Assembly: GCA_963770865.1 (NCBI GenBank)
Contig: CAVYRD010000017.1
Coordinates: 1 to 64,000, forward strand
Direction of reading: 5' to 3'
DNA length: 64,000 nucleotides
DNA from: Miltoncostaea sp963770865
GTDB lineage: Bacteria > Actinomycetota > Thermoleophilia > Miltoncostaeales > Miltoncostaeaceae
Positions 17,764 to 26,815 of this stretch are shown here, one piece after another (position 1 is the stretch's first letter; the number at the start of each line of letters is the position of its first letter). The position numbers were made by a program, and so were the translations under genes. The notes below the pieces were generated by a model. That model saw only the letters and a list, made by a program, of their open reading frames with translations. It made no database searches and was not told the origin of the DNA.

Positions 17764-20700
17764 TGCTGAGCCGGCTCACGGTCAAGGGCTTCAAGTCGTT
17801 CGCCGACGCCACCACGCTCCACCTGGGCCCCGGGGTCAACGTCGTCGTCGGCCCCAACGGGTCGGGCAAGAGCAACCTGGCCGAGGCCGTGGTCTGGGCG
17901 CTCGGCGAGCAGCGCGCGGGGCGCCTGCGCGCGGGCGGCATGGCCGACGTCCTCTACTCCGGCGGTGAGCGCCGCCCGGCCGCGCCGTACGCCGAGGTCA
18001 GCCTGGTGCTGGCCGACGAGGAGGCCGACGGCCGCGGCCCCGCCGAGGTCGAGGCCAGCCGCCGCCTGACGCGCGCCGGCGACGCCGACTACCGCCTCAA
18101 CTCCAGCCACTGCCGCCTGCTCGACGTGCAGGAGGCGCTCGCCTCGCGCGGCGCCGGCCCGGACGCGCTCGCGGTGATCCGCCAGGGCCAGGTCGAGGCC
18201 CTCTGCACCAGCACGCCGGTCGAACGCCGGGCGATGGTCGACGCCGCCGCGGGCGTCGCGGTGGCCAAACGCCGCCGCCGCCGCGCGGAGCAGAAGCTCG
18301 CGCGCGTCGCCGACAAGCTCGACCGCGCCCGCGACATCGCGGGCGAGGTCCGCTCCCGGGCCCGCTCCCTCGACCGCCAGGCCCGCGCGGCCGAGCGCGC
18401 CGAGGCCCTCGAGGCCGAGATCGCCGCCGCCCGGCGCGCCGTCGCCGGGGCCCGCGCGAAGGCGGCCGCCGCGGCCCACGCGGCCGCCGTGGCCGAGGCC
18501 GAGCGCCTGCGCGCGCTGGCGCGGGCCGACGCCGAGGCGCTGGAGGCGGCCCGCGCGCAGCGCTCCCGGGCCGCGCAGGCGCGCGCCGACGCCGCGGGCG
18601 CGGCGTCGCGGGCCCAGGACGTCGCGTCGGCCCTGCGCACGGCCGCCGACCGCACCGCCGGGCGCGCGGAGCTCGCCGCCGAGCGGGTGCGTGCGGCGGA
18701 GGCCGAGGCCGCCGAGCGCGAGCGCCGCCGGCAGGCGGCCGCCGACCTGCTCGAGTCGCTGGGAGAGGCCGTCGCCACGGCGGGGGCGGCCGTCGCCGGG
18801 GCGCGGGACACGGCCGCCGCCGCGGAGGCCGCGGCCGCCGAGGCCGACGCCGCCGACTCCGCCGCCCGCGCCGAGCACCGCCACCTCGACGACCTCGCCG
18901 CCGCCGAGTCCGCGGCGCTGCTGGCCGCCGAGCGCGAGGCCGCCGCCGCGGCCCGCCGCGCCGACGAGGCGCGCGCCGCCGCCGCGTCCGCGCGCGAGCG
19001 GCTCGCCGCGCTGGAGGCCGATGTGGTCGAGGTCGCGGCCCTCGCCCGGGCCGAGCGCCGCGAGGAGATCGCCTCCACCCGCGCCGTCCGCTGGGCCGAG
19101 CGCCACCGCGAGGCCGAGATCGCCGACGCCGACGCCGCGGCTGCCCGCGGGGTCGCCGACGTGCGCCTGCGCGAGGCCCGCACGGCGTCCCGCGCGCTCG
19201 CGCCCGCCGGCTCCCGCCGCGACGGCGCCCGCGGCCTGGGCGACGGCCTCACGGTCGAGCCCGGCGCCGAGCACGCCGTGGCCGCCGCCCTCGGGATGCT
19301 GGCCGAGGCCGTCCCCGCCGGCTCGCTCGACGCCGCCCGCGCCGCCCTGGAGGCCGACGCCGACTGCGCCGTCGTCCCGGCGCCGCCGCGCGAGGCGGGC
19401 CATCCGGTGCCGGGCGGCACCCGCCTGCTCGACCTGGTCGTCTCCTGCAGCGACGAGGCGCGCCCCCACCTTGAGCGCCTGCTGGCCGACGCCTGGCTCG
19501 TCGACGACCTCGACGCCGTGCCGCCGGGCACGCCGGGCGTCGCCGTCACGCGCGAGGGCCTCGCCCTGCGGCCCGCCGACGGACTGCTGCTGCGCGAGAC
19601 CGGCTCCTGGGCCCGCCGCGCCCTCCACGGGCGCGCGCAGGAGGCCGAGGCCGCCGCCGCCGACGCCGCACGTGCCGCGGCCGAGGACGCCGCCCGCGCC
19701 GCCGCCGCGCTGGCCGCCGTGCTCCGTCGCCGCCGCGCCGCCGACCGGTGCGCCGCCCGGGCGGGCGAGGCCCTGGCGAAGCTCCGCGCCACGGCCGGGG
19801 GCCGCGCCGCCCGCGCAGCGCAGGCCGCCGAGGACGTGGAGCGGCTCGAGGGCGAGCTGACCGGCCTGGCCGCCGCCGCCGAGGCCGGCGCGCCCCGGGT
19901 CAGCGACGGCGCGCGAGGCCGCCGCAGCCGCAGCCGTCGCCGCGCGGACCGCCCGTGAGGCGGCCGACGCCGCGGGCGCCCGCCTGCGCACCGCGGCCGG
20001 CGAGACCGCCGACGCCCGGGCCGCGCTGGCCTCCGCGCGTGCCGAGGAGGCCGAGGTCGCCGCCCGCCTCGCCTCCACGCGGGCACGGGCGCAGGAGCCC
20101 GACCGGGCGCTCGACGTCGCACCCGCCCGCCGGGCCGCCGCGGCCCTCGAGGCCGCCGCCCGGGCCCTCGCACCGATGGCCGAGCGGGCCCGGAACCTGC
20201 AGGCCGAGGCCGACGCGCAGGCCCGCGACCTGGACGCCGGCGTCGCCGCCGGCGACCGGGCGGTCGAGGACGCCGAGCGGCACGTCGCCGCGAGCTCCGG
20301 TCGCGCCCACGCCGCCGAGGTCGAGGCCGCCGTCGCCGGAGAGCGCGCCCTGGAGGCCGGGCCGGTGCCCGACGACGACGAGGTCCTGGCCGACCCCGAG
20401 GAGGCGGCCGCCGCGCTCGCCGACCTGGAGCGCCGCCGCGAGATGATCGGCGCGGTCAACCCGCTCGCCGCCGTCGAGCGCGAGGAGCTGACCGAGCGCG
20501 AGACCGAGATGGCCGCCCAGATCGAGGACCTCGAGAACACGGCGGCCGCGCTCACGGGCCACCTGGCCGAGCTCGACGCGGCCGTCGCCGAGGGCTTCGA
20601 TTCGCTCTTCGACGCCTTCCGCGAGCGCTTCACCGAGGTGTGCGGGCTGCTCTTCCCGGGCGGCGAGGGGCGCCTGCGGGCGGTCGAGGGCGAGGACGGC

Positions 20701-21105
20701 GAGGCCGGCATCGAGGTCGAGGTCGTGCCCGCCGGCAAGCGGCCGCGCTCGCTGGCCCTCCTGTCGGGCGGCGAGCGATCGCTGGTGGCGCTCGGCTTCT
20801 GCCTGGCGCTCGCGATGGCCCGCCCCGCGCCGTTCTACCTGCTCGACGAGGTCGAGGCCGCCCTCGACGACGTCAACCTGCGCCGGTTCCTGTCGGTCGT
20901 GCGCCGCCTCTCCGAGCGCACCCAGTTCCTGCTCATCACCCACCAGCAGCCGACGGTCGAGATCGCCGACACCATCTTCGGCGTCACGATGGGCGCCGAG
21001 GGCGTGTCCCAGGTCATCGCCCGCCGCCTGAAGCGCGACGTCGAGGGCCCGGCCCGGCCGTACGTCCGGCGCGCGCTGCACGCCATCCCCGGCGGGCGCT
21101 CCTGA
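17763..21105 (+). CDS. smc: Chromosome segregation ATPase SMC (one frameshift)
   Basis: SMC compacts and segregates chromosomes as a ring with ScpA and ScpB. Walker A GPNGSGKSN is at ~33. Very alanine-rich coiled coils flank a hinge at ~490-610 (GDGLTVEPGAEHAVAAALG). The signature LLSGGERSLVALG (~1000) and Walker B FYLLDEVEAALDD close the head. One extra base near 19,895-19,905 (CCCCGGG) moves the frame; corrected length is about 1,113 residues, slightly under the usual 1,150-1,200. ATG 17763 overlaps the rnc stop and the end overlaps ftsY. Sequence error is likely, since SMC is nearly always intact. Confidence 0.92.
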
Positions 21106-22112
21106 TGGCCGAGGAGGACCCCACCGCCGATCGCGAGGCGTGGGCCGAGCTGTTCGGCCTGACGCCGCCCGCCGCCGAGGAGGAGGCGCCGCGCCGTCGC
21201 GGGCTGATGGCCCGCTTGCGGGAGAACCTCACCAAGCCGCGCCAGACCATCTCCCCCCAGCTCGCCGGCATCTTCGCGCCGAAGCTGGTCAGCGCCGAGA
21301 CCTGGGACGAGCTGGAGGATGCGCTGATCACCGCCGACTGCGGCGTCGAGGCGTCGCTCGAGCTGGTGGAGGAGCTGCGCGGGGAGGCCGAGCAGGGCCG
21401 GATCATCAGCGGCGCCGACCTCTCGCGGGCGCTCTGGAAGGCCGTCGCGGCCCGCATGGCGCCCGAGCCGGCGCGCATCGACCTCAACACCAAGCCCACC
21501 GTCATCCTGATCGTCGGCGTCAACGGCAGCGGCAAGACGACCAGCGTCGGCAAGCTCGCGCACCGGCTCTCGGAGCTCGGCCAGAGCGTCGTGATCGGGG
21601 CCGCCGACACGTTCCGTGCGGCCGCGATCGACCAGCTCGCGGTGTGGGCCGGGCGCTCCGGCGCGCAGCTCGTGCGCCAGGCCCCCGGCGCCGACCCGGG
21701 CGCGGTGGCCTACGACGCGGTCGCCTCGGCCACCGCGCGCGGCGCCGACGTCGCCCTGATCGACACCGCCGGGCGCCTGCAGACGCAGCACAACCTGATG
21801 GAGGAGCTGCGCAAGGTGGCCGCCGTCGTCGGCAAGATCGACGAGGACGCGCCGCATGAGGTGCTCCTGGTGCTCGACGCCACCACCGGCCAGAACGGCC
21901 TGAGCCAGGCGCGCCTGTTCAACGAGGCGGTGGGGCTGACGGGCGTGATCCTGACCAAGGTCGACGGCACCGCCCGGGGCGGCATCGCGGTCGCCATCCG
22001 GAGCGAGCTCGGCATCCCGGTGAAGCTGGTCGGGTCCGGCGAGAAGCTCGAGGACCTGCAGCCGTTCGACGCCGAGGCGTTCGCCCGCGCGATCTTCTCT
22101 CCCGAGGACTGA
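21105..22112 (+). CDS. ftsY: Signal recognition particle receptor FtsY
   Basis: FtsY docks SRP-ribosome complexes at the membrane. The 335-residue protein has a short acidic N-terminus (residues 1-28), a four-helix N domain (~40-120) and a G domain with GVNGSGKTTSVGKLA (G1, ~138), AADTFRAAAIDQL, DTAGRLQTQHNLMEEL (G3), TKVDGTARGG (G4) and GSGEKLEDLQPFD at the end. ATG 21105 overlaps the smc stop. Next to ffh, it completes the targeting pair. The short N-terminus suggests amphipathic-helix rather than transmembrane anchoring. Confidence 0.96.
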   Translation: MAEEDPTADREAWAELFGLTPPAAEEEAPRRRGLMARLRENLTKPRQTISPQLAGIFAPKLVSAETWDELEDALITADCGVEASLELVEELRGEAEQGRIISGADLSRALWKAVAARMAPEPARIDLNTKPTVILIVGVNGSGKTTSVGKLAHRLSELGQSVVIGAADTFRAAAIDQLAVWAGRSGAQLVRQAPGADPGAVAYDAVASATARGADVALIDTAGRLQTQHNLMEELRKVAAVVGKIDEDAPHEVLLVLDATTGQNGLSQARLFNEAVGLTGVILTKVDGTARGGIAVAIRSELGIPVKLVGSGEKLEDLQPFDAEAFARAIFSPED

Positions 22113-22140
22113 CCCTCTGCTCTAGGATGAGCGGTCGCCG

Positions 22141-23460
22141 ATGTTCGATGCGCTCACCGACAAGCTGCAGGGGATCTTCGCCGGCCTGAAGGGCCGGGGG
22201 AAGCTGACCGACGCCGACATCGACGTCGCGATGCGGGCGATCCGCCTCTCGCTGCTCGAGGCGGACGTGAGCCTGCCGGTGGTCAAGCAGCTCACCACGG
22301 CCATCGCCGCGCGCGCCAAGGGCTCCGAGGTGATGGAGTCGCTGACGCCCGACCAGCAGGTCGTGAAGATCGTGAGCGAGGAGCTCACGTCGCTGATGGG
22401 CGAGGCCAACGTGGCGCTGCCGCTGGCCTCCAAGCCACCGACGATCGTGCTGATGGCGGGCCTCCAGGGCTCTGGCAAGACCACCTGCTGCGCCAAGCTC
22501 GCGCGCTACTTCCGCGCCCAGGGCCGGGCGCCGATGCTGATCGCGTGCGACGTCCACCGCCCGGCTGCGGCCGAGCAGCTGGCCGTGCTGGGTGCCCAGA
22601 TCGACGTGCCGGTGCACCGCGAGGACGTCAAGGACGCGGTCGCCATCGCGCGCAACGGGATCGAGGCCGCGCGCAAGACCGGGCGCGACCTGGTCATCGT
22701 GGACACCGCCGGCCGCCTCACGATCGACGAAGAGATGATGGACGAGCTCGTCCGCATCAAGGACGCGGTCCAGCCGACCAGCGTCGTCCTCGTCGTGGAC
22801 GCGATGACCGGCCAGACGGCCGTCGAGGTGGCCAAGGCCTTCGCCGACGCGGTCGACTTCGACGGCGTCGCGCTCACCAAGCTCGACGGCGACGCTCGCG
22901 GCGGCGCGGCGCTCTCGGTCCGCGCGGTCAGCGGCAAGCCGATCCTGTTCATCGGCACCGGCGAGAAGATCGACGCCCTCGAGCCGTTCCACCCGGACCG
23001 GATGGCCTCGCGCATCCTCGGGATGGGCGACGTGCTCAGCCTCATCGAGAAGGCGCAGGCGACGGTCGACGTCGACGACGCCAAGCGGCTCGAGCAGAAG
23101 ATCCGCGGCGGCTCGATGACCCTCGAGGACTTCCTCGACCAGATGCACCAGGTCCGCCGGATGGGCCCGATGTCCCAGGTCCTCGGCATGATCCCGGGGT
23201 TCCGCAACGCCACCAAGGGGCGCGACCTCAACGTCGACGATCGCCAGATCGACCGCGTCGAGGCCATCATCCGGAGCATGACGCTCCAGGAGCGCCGCCA
23301 TCCGGAGATCATCAACGGCAGCCGTCGCCGGCGCATCGCGGCCGGCAGCGGCACCAGCGTTCAGGAGGTCAACCAGCTCCTGTCGCAGTTCAAGCAGATG
23401 CGAAAGCTGATGAAGCAGATGGGCCGCGGTGGCGGTCTGCCCGCTGTCTTCGGCACCTAA
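22141..23460 (+). CDS. ffh: Signal recognition particle protein Ffh (SRP54)
   Basis: Ffh binds signal sequences and 4.5S RNA and pairs with FtsY. The 439-residue protein starts with the canonical MFDALTDKLQGIF, has G-domain motifs GLQGSGKTTCCAKLA (~105), DTAGRLTIDEEMM and TKLDGDARGGAALS, and a methionine-rich M domain (~300-435, MGPMSQVLGMIPG, MKQMGRGGG). ATG 22141 fits the family N-terminus. A TAGGAT box at 22123-22128 suggests its own promoter in the 28-bp gap after ftsY. Both SRP partners appear intact. Confidence 0.96.
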   Translation: MFDALTDKLQGIFAGLKGRGKLTDADIDVAMRAIRLSLLEADVSLPVVKQLTTAIAARAKGSEVMESLTPDQQVVKIVSEELTSLMGEANVALPLASKPPTIVLMAGLQGSGKTTCCAKLARYFRAQGRAPMLIACDVHRPAAAEQLAVLGAQIDVPVHREDVKDAVAIARNGIEAARKTGRDLVIVDTAGRLTIDEEMMDELVRIKDAVQPTSVVLVVDAMTGQTAVEVAKAFADAVDFDGVALTKLDGDARGGAALSVRAVSGKPILFIGTGEKIDALEPFHPDRMASRILGMGDVLSLIEKAQATVDVDDAKRLEQKIRGGSMTLEDFLDQMHQVRRMGPMSQVLGMIPGFRNATKGRDLNVDDRQIDRVEAIIRSMTLQERRHPEIINGSRRRRIAAGSGTSVQEVNQLLSQFKQMRKLMKQMGRGGGLPAVFGT

Positions 23461-23482
23461 CCCGACACAGGAGCAACACCGC

Positions 23483-23731
23483 ATGGTCAAGATCCGGCTC
23501 GCCCGCGTGGGCGGCAAGAAGAACGCGATCTACCGCGTCGTGGTGGCGGACGTCCGCTCGCCGCGCGACGGCCGCAACATCGAGACGATCGGCCGCTACA
23601 ACCCGCAGACCGACCCGTCCATCGTCGAGATCGACGTCGCCAAGGCCAACGCCTGGATCGCCAACGGCGCCCAGCCGACCTCGGCCGTCAAGAAGCTCAT
23701 CAAGATCGCGTCGAAGGCCCAGGCCGCCTAG
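23483..23731 (+). CDS. rpsP: 30S ribosomal protein S16
   Basis: S16 stabilises the 5' domain of 16S rRNA. The 82-residue protein has the family start MVKIRLARVGGKKNAIYRVVV, then IGRYNPQTDP and GAQPTSAVKKL. ATG 23483 follows AGGAG at 23470-23474. The rpsP-khpA-rimM-trmD-rplS order is the classic translation-maturation operon and supports every call in it. Confidence 0.96.
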   Translation: MVKIRLARVGGKKNAIYRVVVADVRSPRDGRNIETIGRYNPQTDPSIVEIDVAKANAWIANGAQPTSAVKKLIKIASKAQAA

Positions 23732-23742
23732 GTGCTCCGCTC

Positions 23743-23997
23743 ATGAGCCCGGCCGATCCGAGCCCCCTGTCCGCCATGGTCGGCGCCCTGGCGCGCGGCC
23801 TCGTCGACAACCCGGACCAGGTGGAGGTCCGCGAGGAGCACGAGGGCGACACCCGCGTCATCTCCCTCTACGTCGCCGAGACCGACCTCGGCCAGGTGAT
23901 CGGCCGGGGGGGTCGCGTGGCGCGCGCCCTGCGCGTCATCCTGCGCGCGGCCTCGGGCGCGCGAGGCGAGCGCGCGAGCCTCGAGATCGTCGACTAG
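23743..23997 (+). CDS. khpA: KH-domain RNA-binding protein KhpA
   Basis: This 84-residue protein is a single KH domain. The RNA-binding loop GRGG is in LGQVIGRGGRVARALRVIL (~47-66), and the N-terminal helix has MVGALARGLVDNPDQVEV. In Firmicutes KhpA partners KhpB and affects cell-size control and small-RNA binding; the same role here is inferred. It lies between rpsP and rimM, its usual place. ATG 23743 starts 11 bases after the rpsP stop, and the start region is GC-rich without a strong ribosome site. Confidence 0.88.
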   Translation: MSPADPSPLSAMVGALARGLVDNPDQVEVREEHEGDTRVISLYVAETDLGQVIGRGGRVARALRVILRAASGARGERASLEIVD

Positions 23998-24007
23998 CCG
24001 GACGCGC

Positions 24008-24526
24008 GTGGGCTCATCGACGGTCGTGATCGGGCGCATCGGCCGCCCGCACGGCATCGGGGGCGCGGTGCACTCGCGGGGCTCCGGCCCCACCCTCCAG
24101 ACGATCGCCGTCGGCGAGGTGGTCGAGCTGCGCCCGCGCGAGGGCGACGCGCGGACCCTCACGGTCAGCGCGCGCCACGGCATGCCCGACCAGCCCATCC
24201 TGGCGTTCGACGGCGTCACCAGCCGCGACGCCGCCGCCGAGCTGGCCGGCGCCGAGATCCGCGTCCCCGAGGAGCGGCTCGCCGTGCCCCGCGAGCCCGA
24301 CACCTTCTTCGTGCGCGACCTCGTCGGCTGCGAGGTCCTGCTCGGCGCCGCGCCCCTCGGGCCGGTCGAGGACGTCATCGCCGGCCCCGCCAACGACGTG
24401 CTGCAGGTCGACCGCCACGGCGCCCCCGTGCTCGTGCCCTTCACCGCCGACGCCGTCGTCGAGCTCGACGTCCCCGGCCGGCGCATCGTGATCCGCCCCG
24501 ACCTCTTCGGCCCGGACGGCCCATGA
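24008..24526 (+). CDS. rimM: Ribosome maturation factor RimM
   Basis: RimM assists assembly of the 30S head and binds S19. The 172-residue protein has the N-terminal barrel start VIGRIGRPHGIGGAVH (usually G.VR; here AVHSRG), the central VTSRDAAAELAGAEIRVP and a PRC-barrel half (FFVRDLVGCEVLLG, VLVPFTADAVVELDVPGRRIVI). GTG 24008 begins the conserved region directly. Its stop overlaps the trmD ATG, so the two are probably translated together. Confidence 0.92.
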   Translation: MGSSTVVIGRIGRPHGIGGAVHSRGSGPTLQTIAVGEVVELRPREGDARTLTVSARHGMPDQPILAFDGVTSRDAAAELAGAEIRVPEERLAVPREPDTFFVRDLVGCEVLLGAAPLGPVEDVIAGPANDVLQVDRHGAPVLVPFTADAVVELDVPGRRIVIRPDLFGPDGP

Positions 24527-25200
24527 GGTTCGACGTCTTCACGCTCTTCCCGGAGTGGTTCGACTGGATGCGCCGCCCGCGCCACCTGACCAACGCGGCG
24601 CTCACCGCCGGGCTCGAGGTGCGCTGCTTCTCTCCGCGCGACACCACCCCGCTCGCCCACGGCCAGGTCGACGACGCCCCCTACGGCGGCGGTCCCGGCA
24701 TGGTGATCCGCGCCGACGTCATGGCCGCCTCGCTCGAGGCCGTCTACGGCGAGCCCGCCGCCGCGGTCCGCGACACGCGCCGGGTGGTCGTCCTCACCCC
24801 GCGCGGGCGTCCCTTCACCGACGCCGTCGCGCGCGAGCTGGCGCAGGAGTCCGAGGTGGCCCTCCTCTGCGGCCGCTACGAGGGCTTCGACGAGCGTGTG
24901 CACGAGGTGCTGGCCAACGACGCGATCTGCCTGGGGCCGTTCGTGCTGGCCGGCGGCGAGGTGGCGGCGATGGCCGTGATCGACGCGGTGGCCCGCAAGC
25001 TCTCGGGCGCCCTCGGCAACGCCGAGAGCCTCGTGGCCGAGTCGTTCTCCGAGGCGCTCGGCGGGGGTTTGGAGCACCCGCACTACACACGCCCGGCCGA
25101 GTTCCTCGGCCACGGCGTGCCGCCGGTGCTGCTCTCCGGCGACCACGGCGCGATCGCCCGCTGGCGCGCCGACCACGTGCTGCCGCCCCGGGTGGCGTAG
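24523..25200 (+). CDS. trmD: tRNA (guanine37-N1)-methyltransferase TrmD
   Basis: TrmD methylates G37 next to the anticodon and prevents frameshifting. The 225-residue SPOUT enzyme has FDVFTLFPEWFDW, DDAPYGGGPGMVI, the knot region LLCGRYEGFDERV and PVLLSGDHGAIARWR. One departure: the usual SIGDYVL(S/T)GGE reads CLGPFVLAGGE, so the aspartate aligned with the proposed catalytic D169 of characterised enzymes is proline here. ATG 24523 overlaps the rimM stop. Length is a little short but complete. Either lineage variation or error could explain the proline. Confidence 0.92.
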   Translation: MRFDVFTLFPEWFDWMRRPRHLTNAALTAGLEVRCFSPRDTTPLAHGQVDDAPYGGGPGMVIRADVMAASLEAVYGEPAAAVRDTRRVVVLTPRGRPFTDAVARELAQESEVALLCGRYEGFDERVHEVLANDAICLGPFVLAGGEVAAMAVIDAVARKLSGALGNAESLVAESFSEALGGGLEHPHYTRPAEFLGHGVPPVLLSGDHGAIARWRADHVLPPRVA

Positions 25201-25260
25201 CCCGGCCGCCGGGCCCGGCGCGGCGACGCCCCGGCCCTTCGGTCGGCGCGGATCCCTTGC

Positions 25261-25266
25261 TATGCT
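25261..25266 (+). promoter_or_regulatory. Possible -10 box for rplS
   Basis: TATGCT lies in the 120-bp gap between trmD and rplS, about 55 bases before the rplS GTG. The -35 region is unclear. A small GC hairpin (GCCCGG-CCG-CCGGGC) at 25200-25214 just upstream could end the trmD transcript. Confidence 0.35.
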
Positions 25267-25320
25267 GGCCGCCGTTTTGCCGGGACCCGACCCGGGCACG
25301 CCGAGCCAGGAGCACGCGCC

Positions 25321-25668
25321 GTGAGCGTCATCGAGAGCCTTGAGCGCGAGCAGATTCGCGACGACATCCCGGTCTTCCAGGCCGGCGACACCGTGAAGGT
25401 CCACTTCCGCGTGGTCGAGGGCACCCGCCAGCGCGTGCAGGTGTTCGAGGGCACGTGCATCAAGCGGCAGGGCTCCACCAGCCGCGAGACCTTCACCGTC
25501 CGCAAGCAGAGCTTCGGCGTCGGGGTCGAGCGCACGTTCCCCGTCCACTCCCCGAAGATCGAGAAGATCGAGCGGGTCATGGAGGGCGACGTCAGCCGCG
25601 CCAAGCTCTACTACCTGCGCGGCAAGATCGGCAAGAAGGCCCGCATCCGCGAGAAGCAGCGCACCTAG
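25321..25668 (+). CDS. rplS: 50S ribosomal protein L19
   Basis: L19 sits at the 30S-50S interface. The 115-residue protein has IPVFQAGDTVKVHFRVVEG, the family signature FTVRKQSFGVGVERTFP, HSPKIEKIE and the closing KLYYLRGKIGKKARI. GTG 25321 follows CCAGGAGC about 9 bases upstream. A signal peptidase gene often follows rplS in other genomes, but here rnhB comes directly. Confidence 0.96.
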   Translation: MSVIESLEREQIRDDIPVFQAGDTVKVHFRVVEGTRQRVQVFEGTCIKRQGSTSRETFTVRKQSFGVGVERTFPVHSPKIEKIERVMEGDVSRAKLYYLRGKIGKKARIREKQRT

Positions 25669-25689
25669 CCCACGGGGGCCGGGTCGCGC

Positions 25690-26350
25690 ATGGGGACTCG
25701 GCGACGACCGGGGGCCCATCGGCCCTCGGCCCGGCTCTTCGCGCACGACCGCGCCCTCGGGGTGCGGCGCGTCGCCGGGGTCGATGAGGCGGGGCGCGGC
25801 TGCCTCGCGGGCCCGCTGGTGGTCGCGGCGGTCTGCCTCGACCTGGGGACGCTGACGCCCGCCGGCCGGCGGTCGCTCGGCGACCTCGACGACTCCAAGC
25901 GCCTGCCGCAGCGACGTCCGCGCGCGGGTGGCCGAGGCCGTCATGCGCCACGCCGAGCAGGTGGTCGTGATGAGCGCCTCCCCGGCGACGATCGACCGCG
26001 ACGGCCTCCACCGCACCAACCTGCGGCTGATGGCCCGGGCGCTCGCCGCGATCGGCCCTGCGCCGACGCCTGCCTGGTGGACGGTTTCCGGCTCGGGGCC
26101 GCGGCCCCCGAGCACCGGGCGATCGTTGGTGGGGACGGCCGCAGCGCCGCCATCGCCGCCGCGTCGGTGATCGCCAAGACGACCCGCGACCGCCTGATGG
26201 CCGGCCCGGTGGCCGCCGACTATCCCGGCTTCGGCTTCGAGCGCCACGTGGGCTACGCGACCGAGGACCACCACGCCGCTCTCCAGGTGGAGGGGCTGAC
26301 CCCGCTGCACCGGCGCTCCTTCCGCTCGATGGCCTACCCGGGGGCGCTGA
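25690..26350 (+). CDS. rnhB: Ribonuclease HII (frame broken)
   Basis: RNase HII removes ribonucleotides from RNA/DNA hybrids. The pieces are unmistakable: RRVAGVDEAGRGCLAGPLV (catalytic DE), LDDSKRLP, then in another frame from about 25920 ARVAEAVMRHAEQVVV and DRDGLHRTNLRLMARAL, then back in the first frame from about 26070 DACLVDGFRLG, AAIAAASVIAKTTRDRL and YPGFGFERHVGYATEDHHAAL. The frame then runs on without a stop in the expected place. I set the end at a TGA near 26350 in an adjacent frame, so the 3' end is approximate. Sequence errors are the likely cause. Confidence 0.85.
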
Positions 26351-26372
26351 CGGGCCGCGGCCCGCGGCCCGG

Positions 26373-26735
26373 TCACGGGTCCGCCCCGACGCCGGGCAGA
26401 TGGCGCACCCGGTCGCGCAGGCGGCCGGGCCGCACGGTGATCAGGTCCACGCGCAGCTCGCGCTCGCGCAGCTCCGGTCGCGCCGACGACGAAGGCCTGC
26501 ACCGCCCGGGCGATGCGCGCGCGCTGGGCGGCGGTGAGCGGCTCGGCCAGCGCGGCGGGGTCCGAGCGGGTCTTCACCTCGCAGGCGATGACCGTGGGCC
26601 CGCGGGCGGCGACCAGGTCGAGCTCCCCGCCGCCGCTCCGCGCCAGCGCGAGGCCAGGATCGTCCAGCCCCGCCGGGTGAGGTGCCGGCGGGCGGCGCGC
26701 TCACCGCGCCGCCCGCGTTCGCTGCGCTCGCTCAT
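26373..26735 (-). CDS. YraN/UPF0102 nuclease-like protein (frame broken twice)
   Basis: ATG 26735 follows GGAGG and gives MSERSERGRRGERAARRHL, RRGWTILASRWR, the usual YraN start. The core continues in another frame as GGGELDLVAARG and ACEVKTRSDPAALAEPLTAAQRARIARAVQ, containing the restriction-endonuclease-like ELD and EVK residues. The end returns in a third reading as VDLITVRPGRLRDRVRHLPG before TGA 26373-26375. The two shifts (one missing and one extra base) fit sequence error. YraN's cellular role is unsettled; it is usually beside rnhB and comM/dprA, as here. Confidence 0.8.
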
Positions 26736-26815
26736 GCCTCCAGGGTGCGCCGCGGCGGGCGCGCGGATCCACTGCGGTCCGTGTCAGATGACGCGCGCGG
26801 GCGTGCCGACTTCCG

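Noticed and set aside
17052..20738. Reverse-strand open frame of 1,228 codons opposite rnc and smc
   Set aside because: It is alanine/serine/arginine low-complexity sequence created by the third-position GC of the forward genes and has no motif; rnc and smc on the other strand are certain.
25200..25214. GCCCGG-CCG-CCGGGC hairpin after trmD as a terminator
   Set aside because: The loop is only three bases and no T-run follows; GC-rich DNA makes such short stems common, so it is mentioned only with the rplS promoter.
23728..26577. Reverse-strand open frame of 949 codons opposite rimM, trmD, rplS and rnhB
   Set aside because: Only its first ~30 codons are real, as the middle of yraN; the remainder is antisense to conserved genes.
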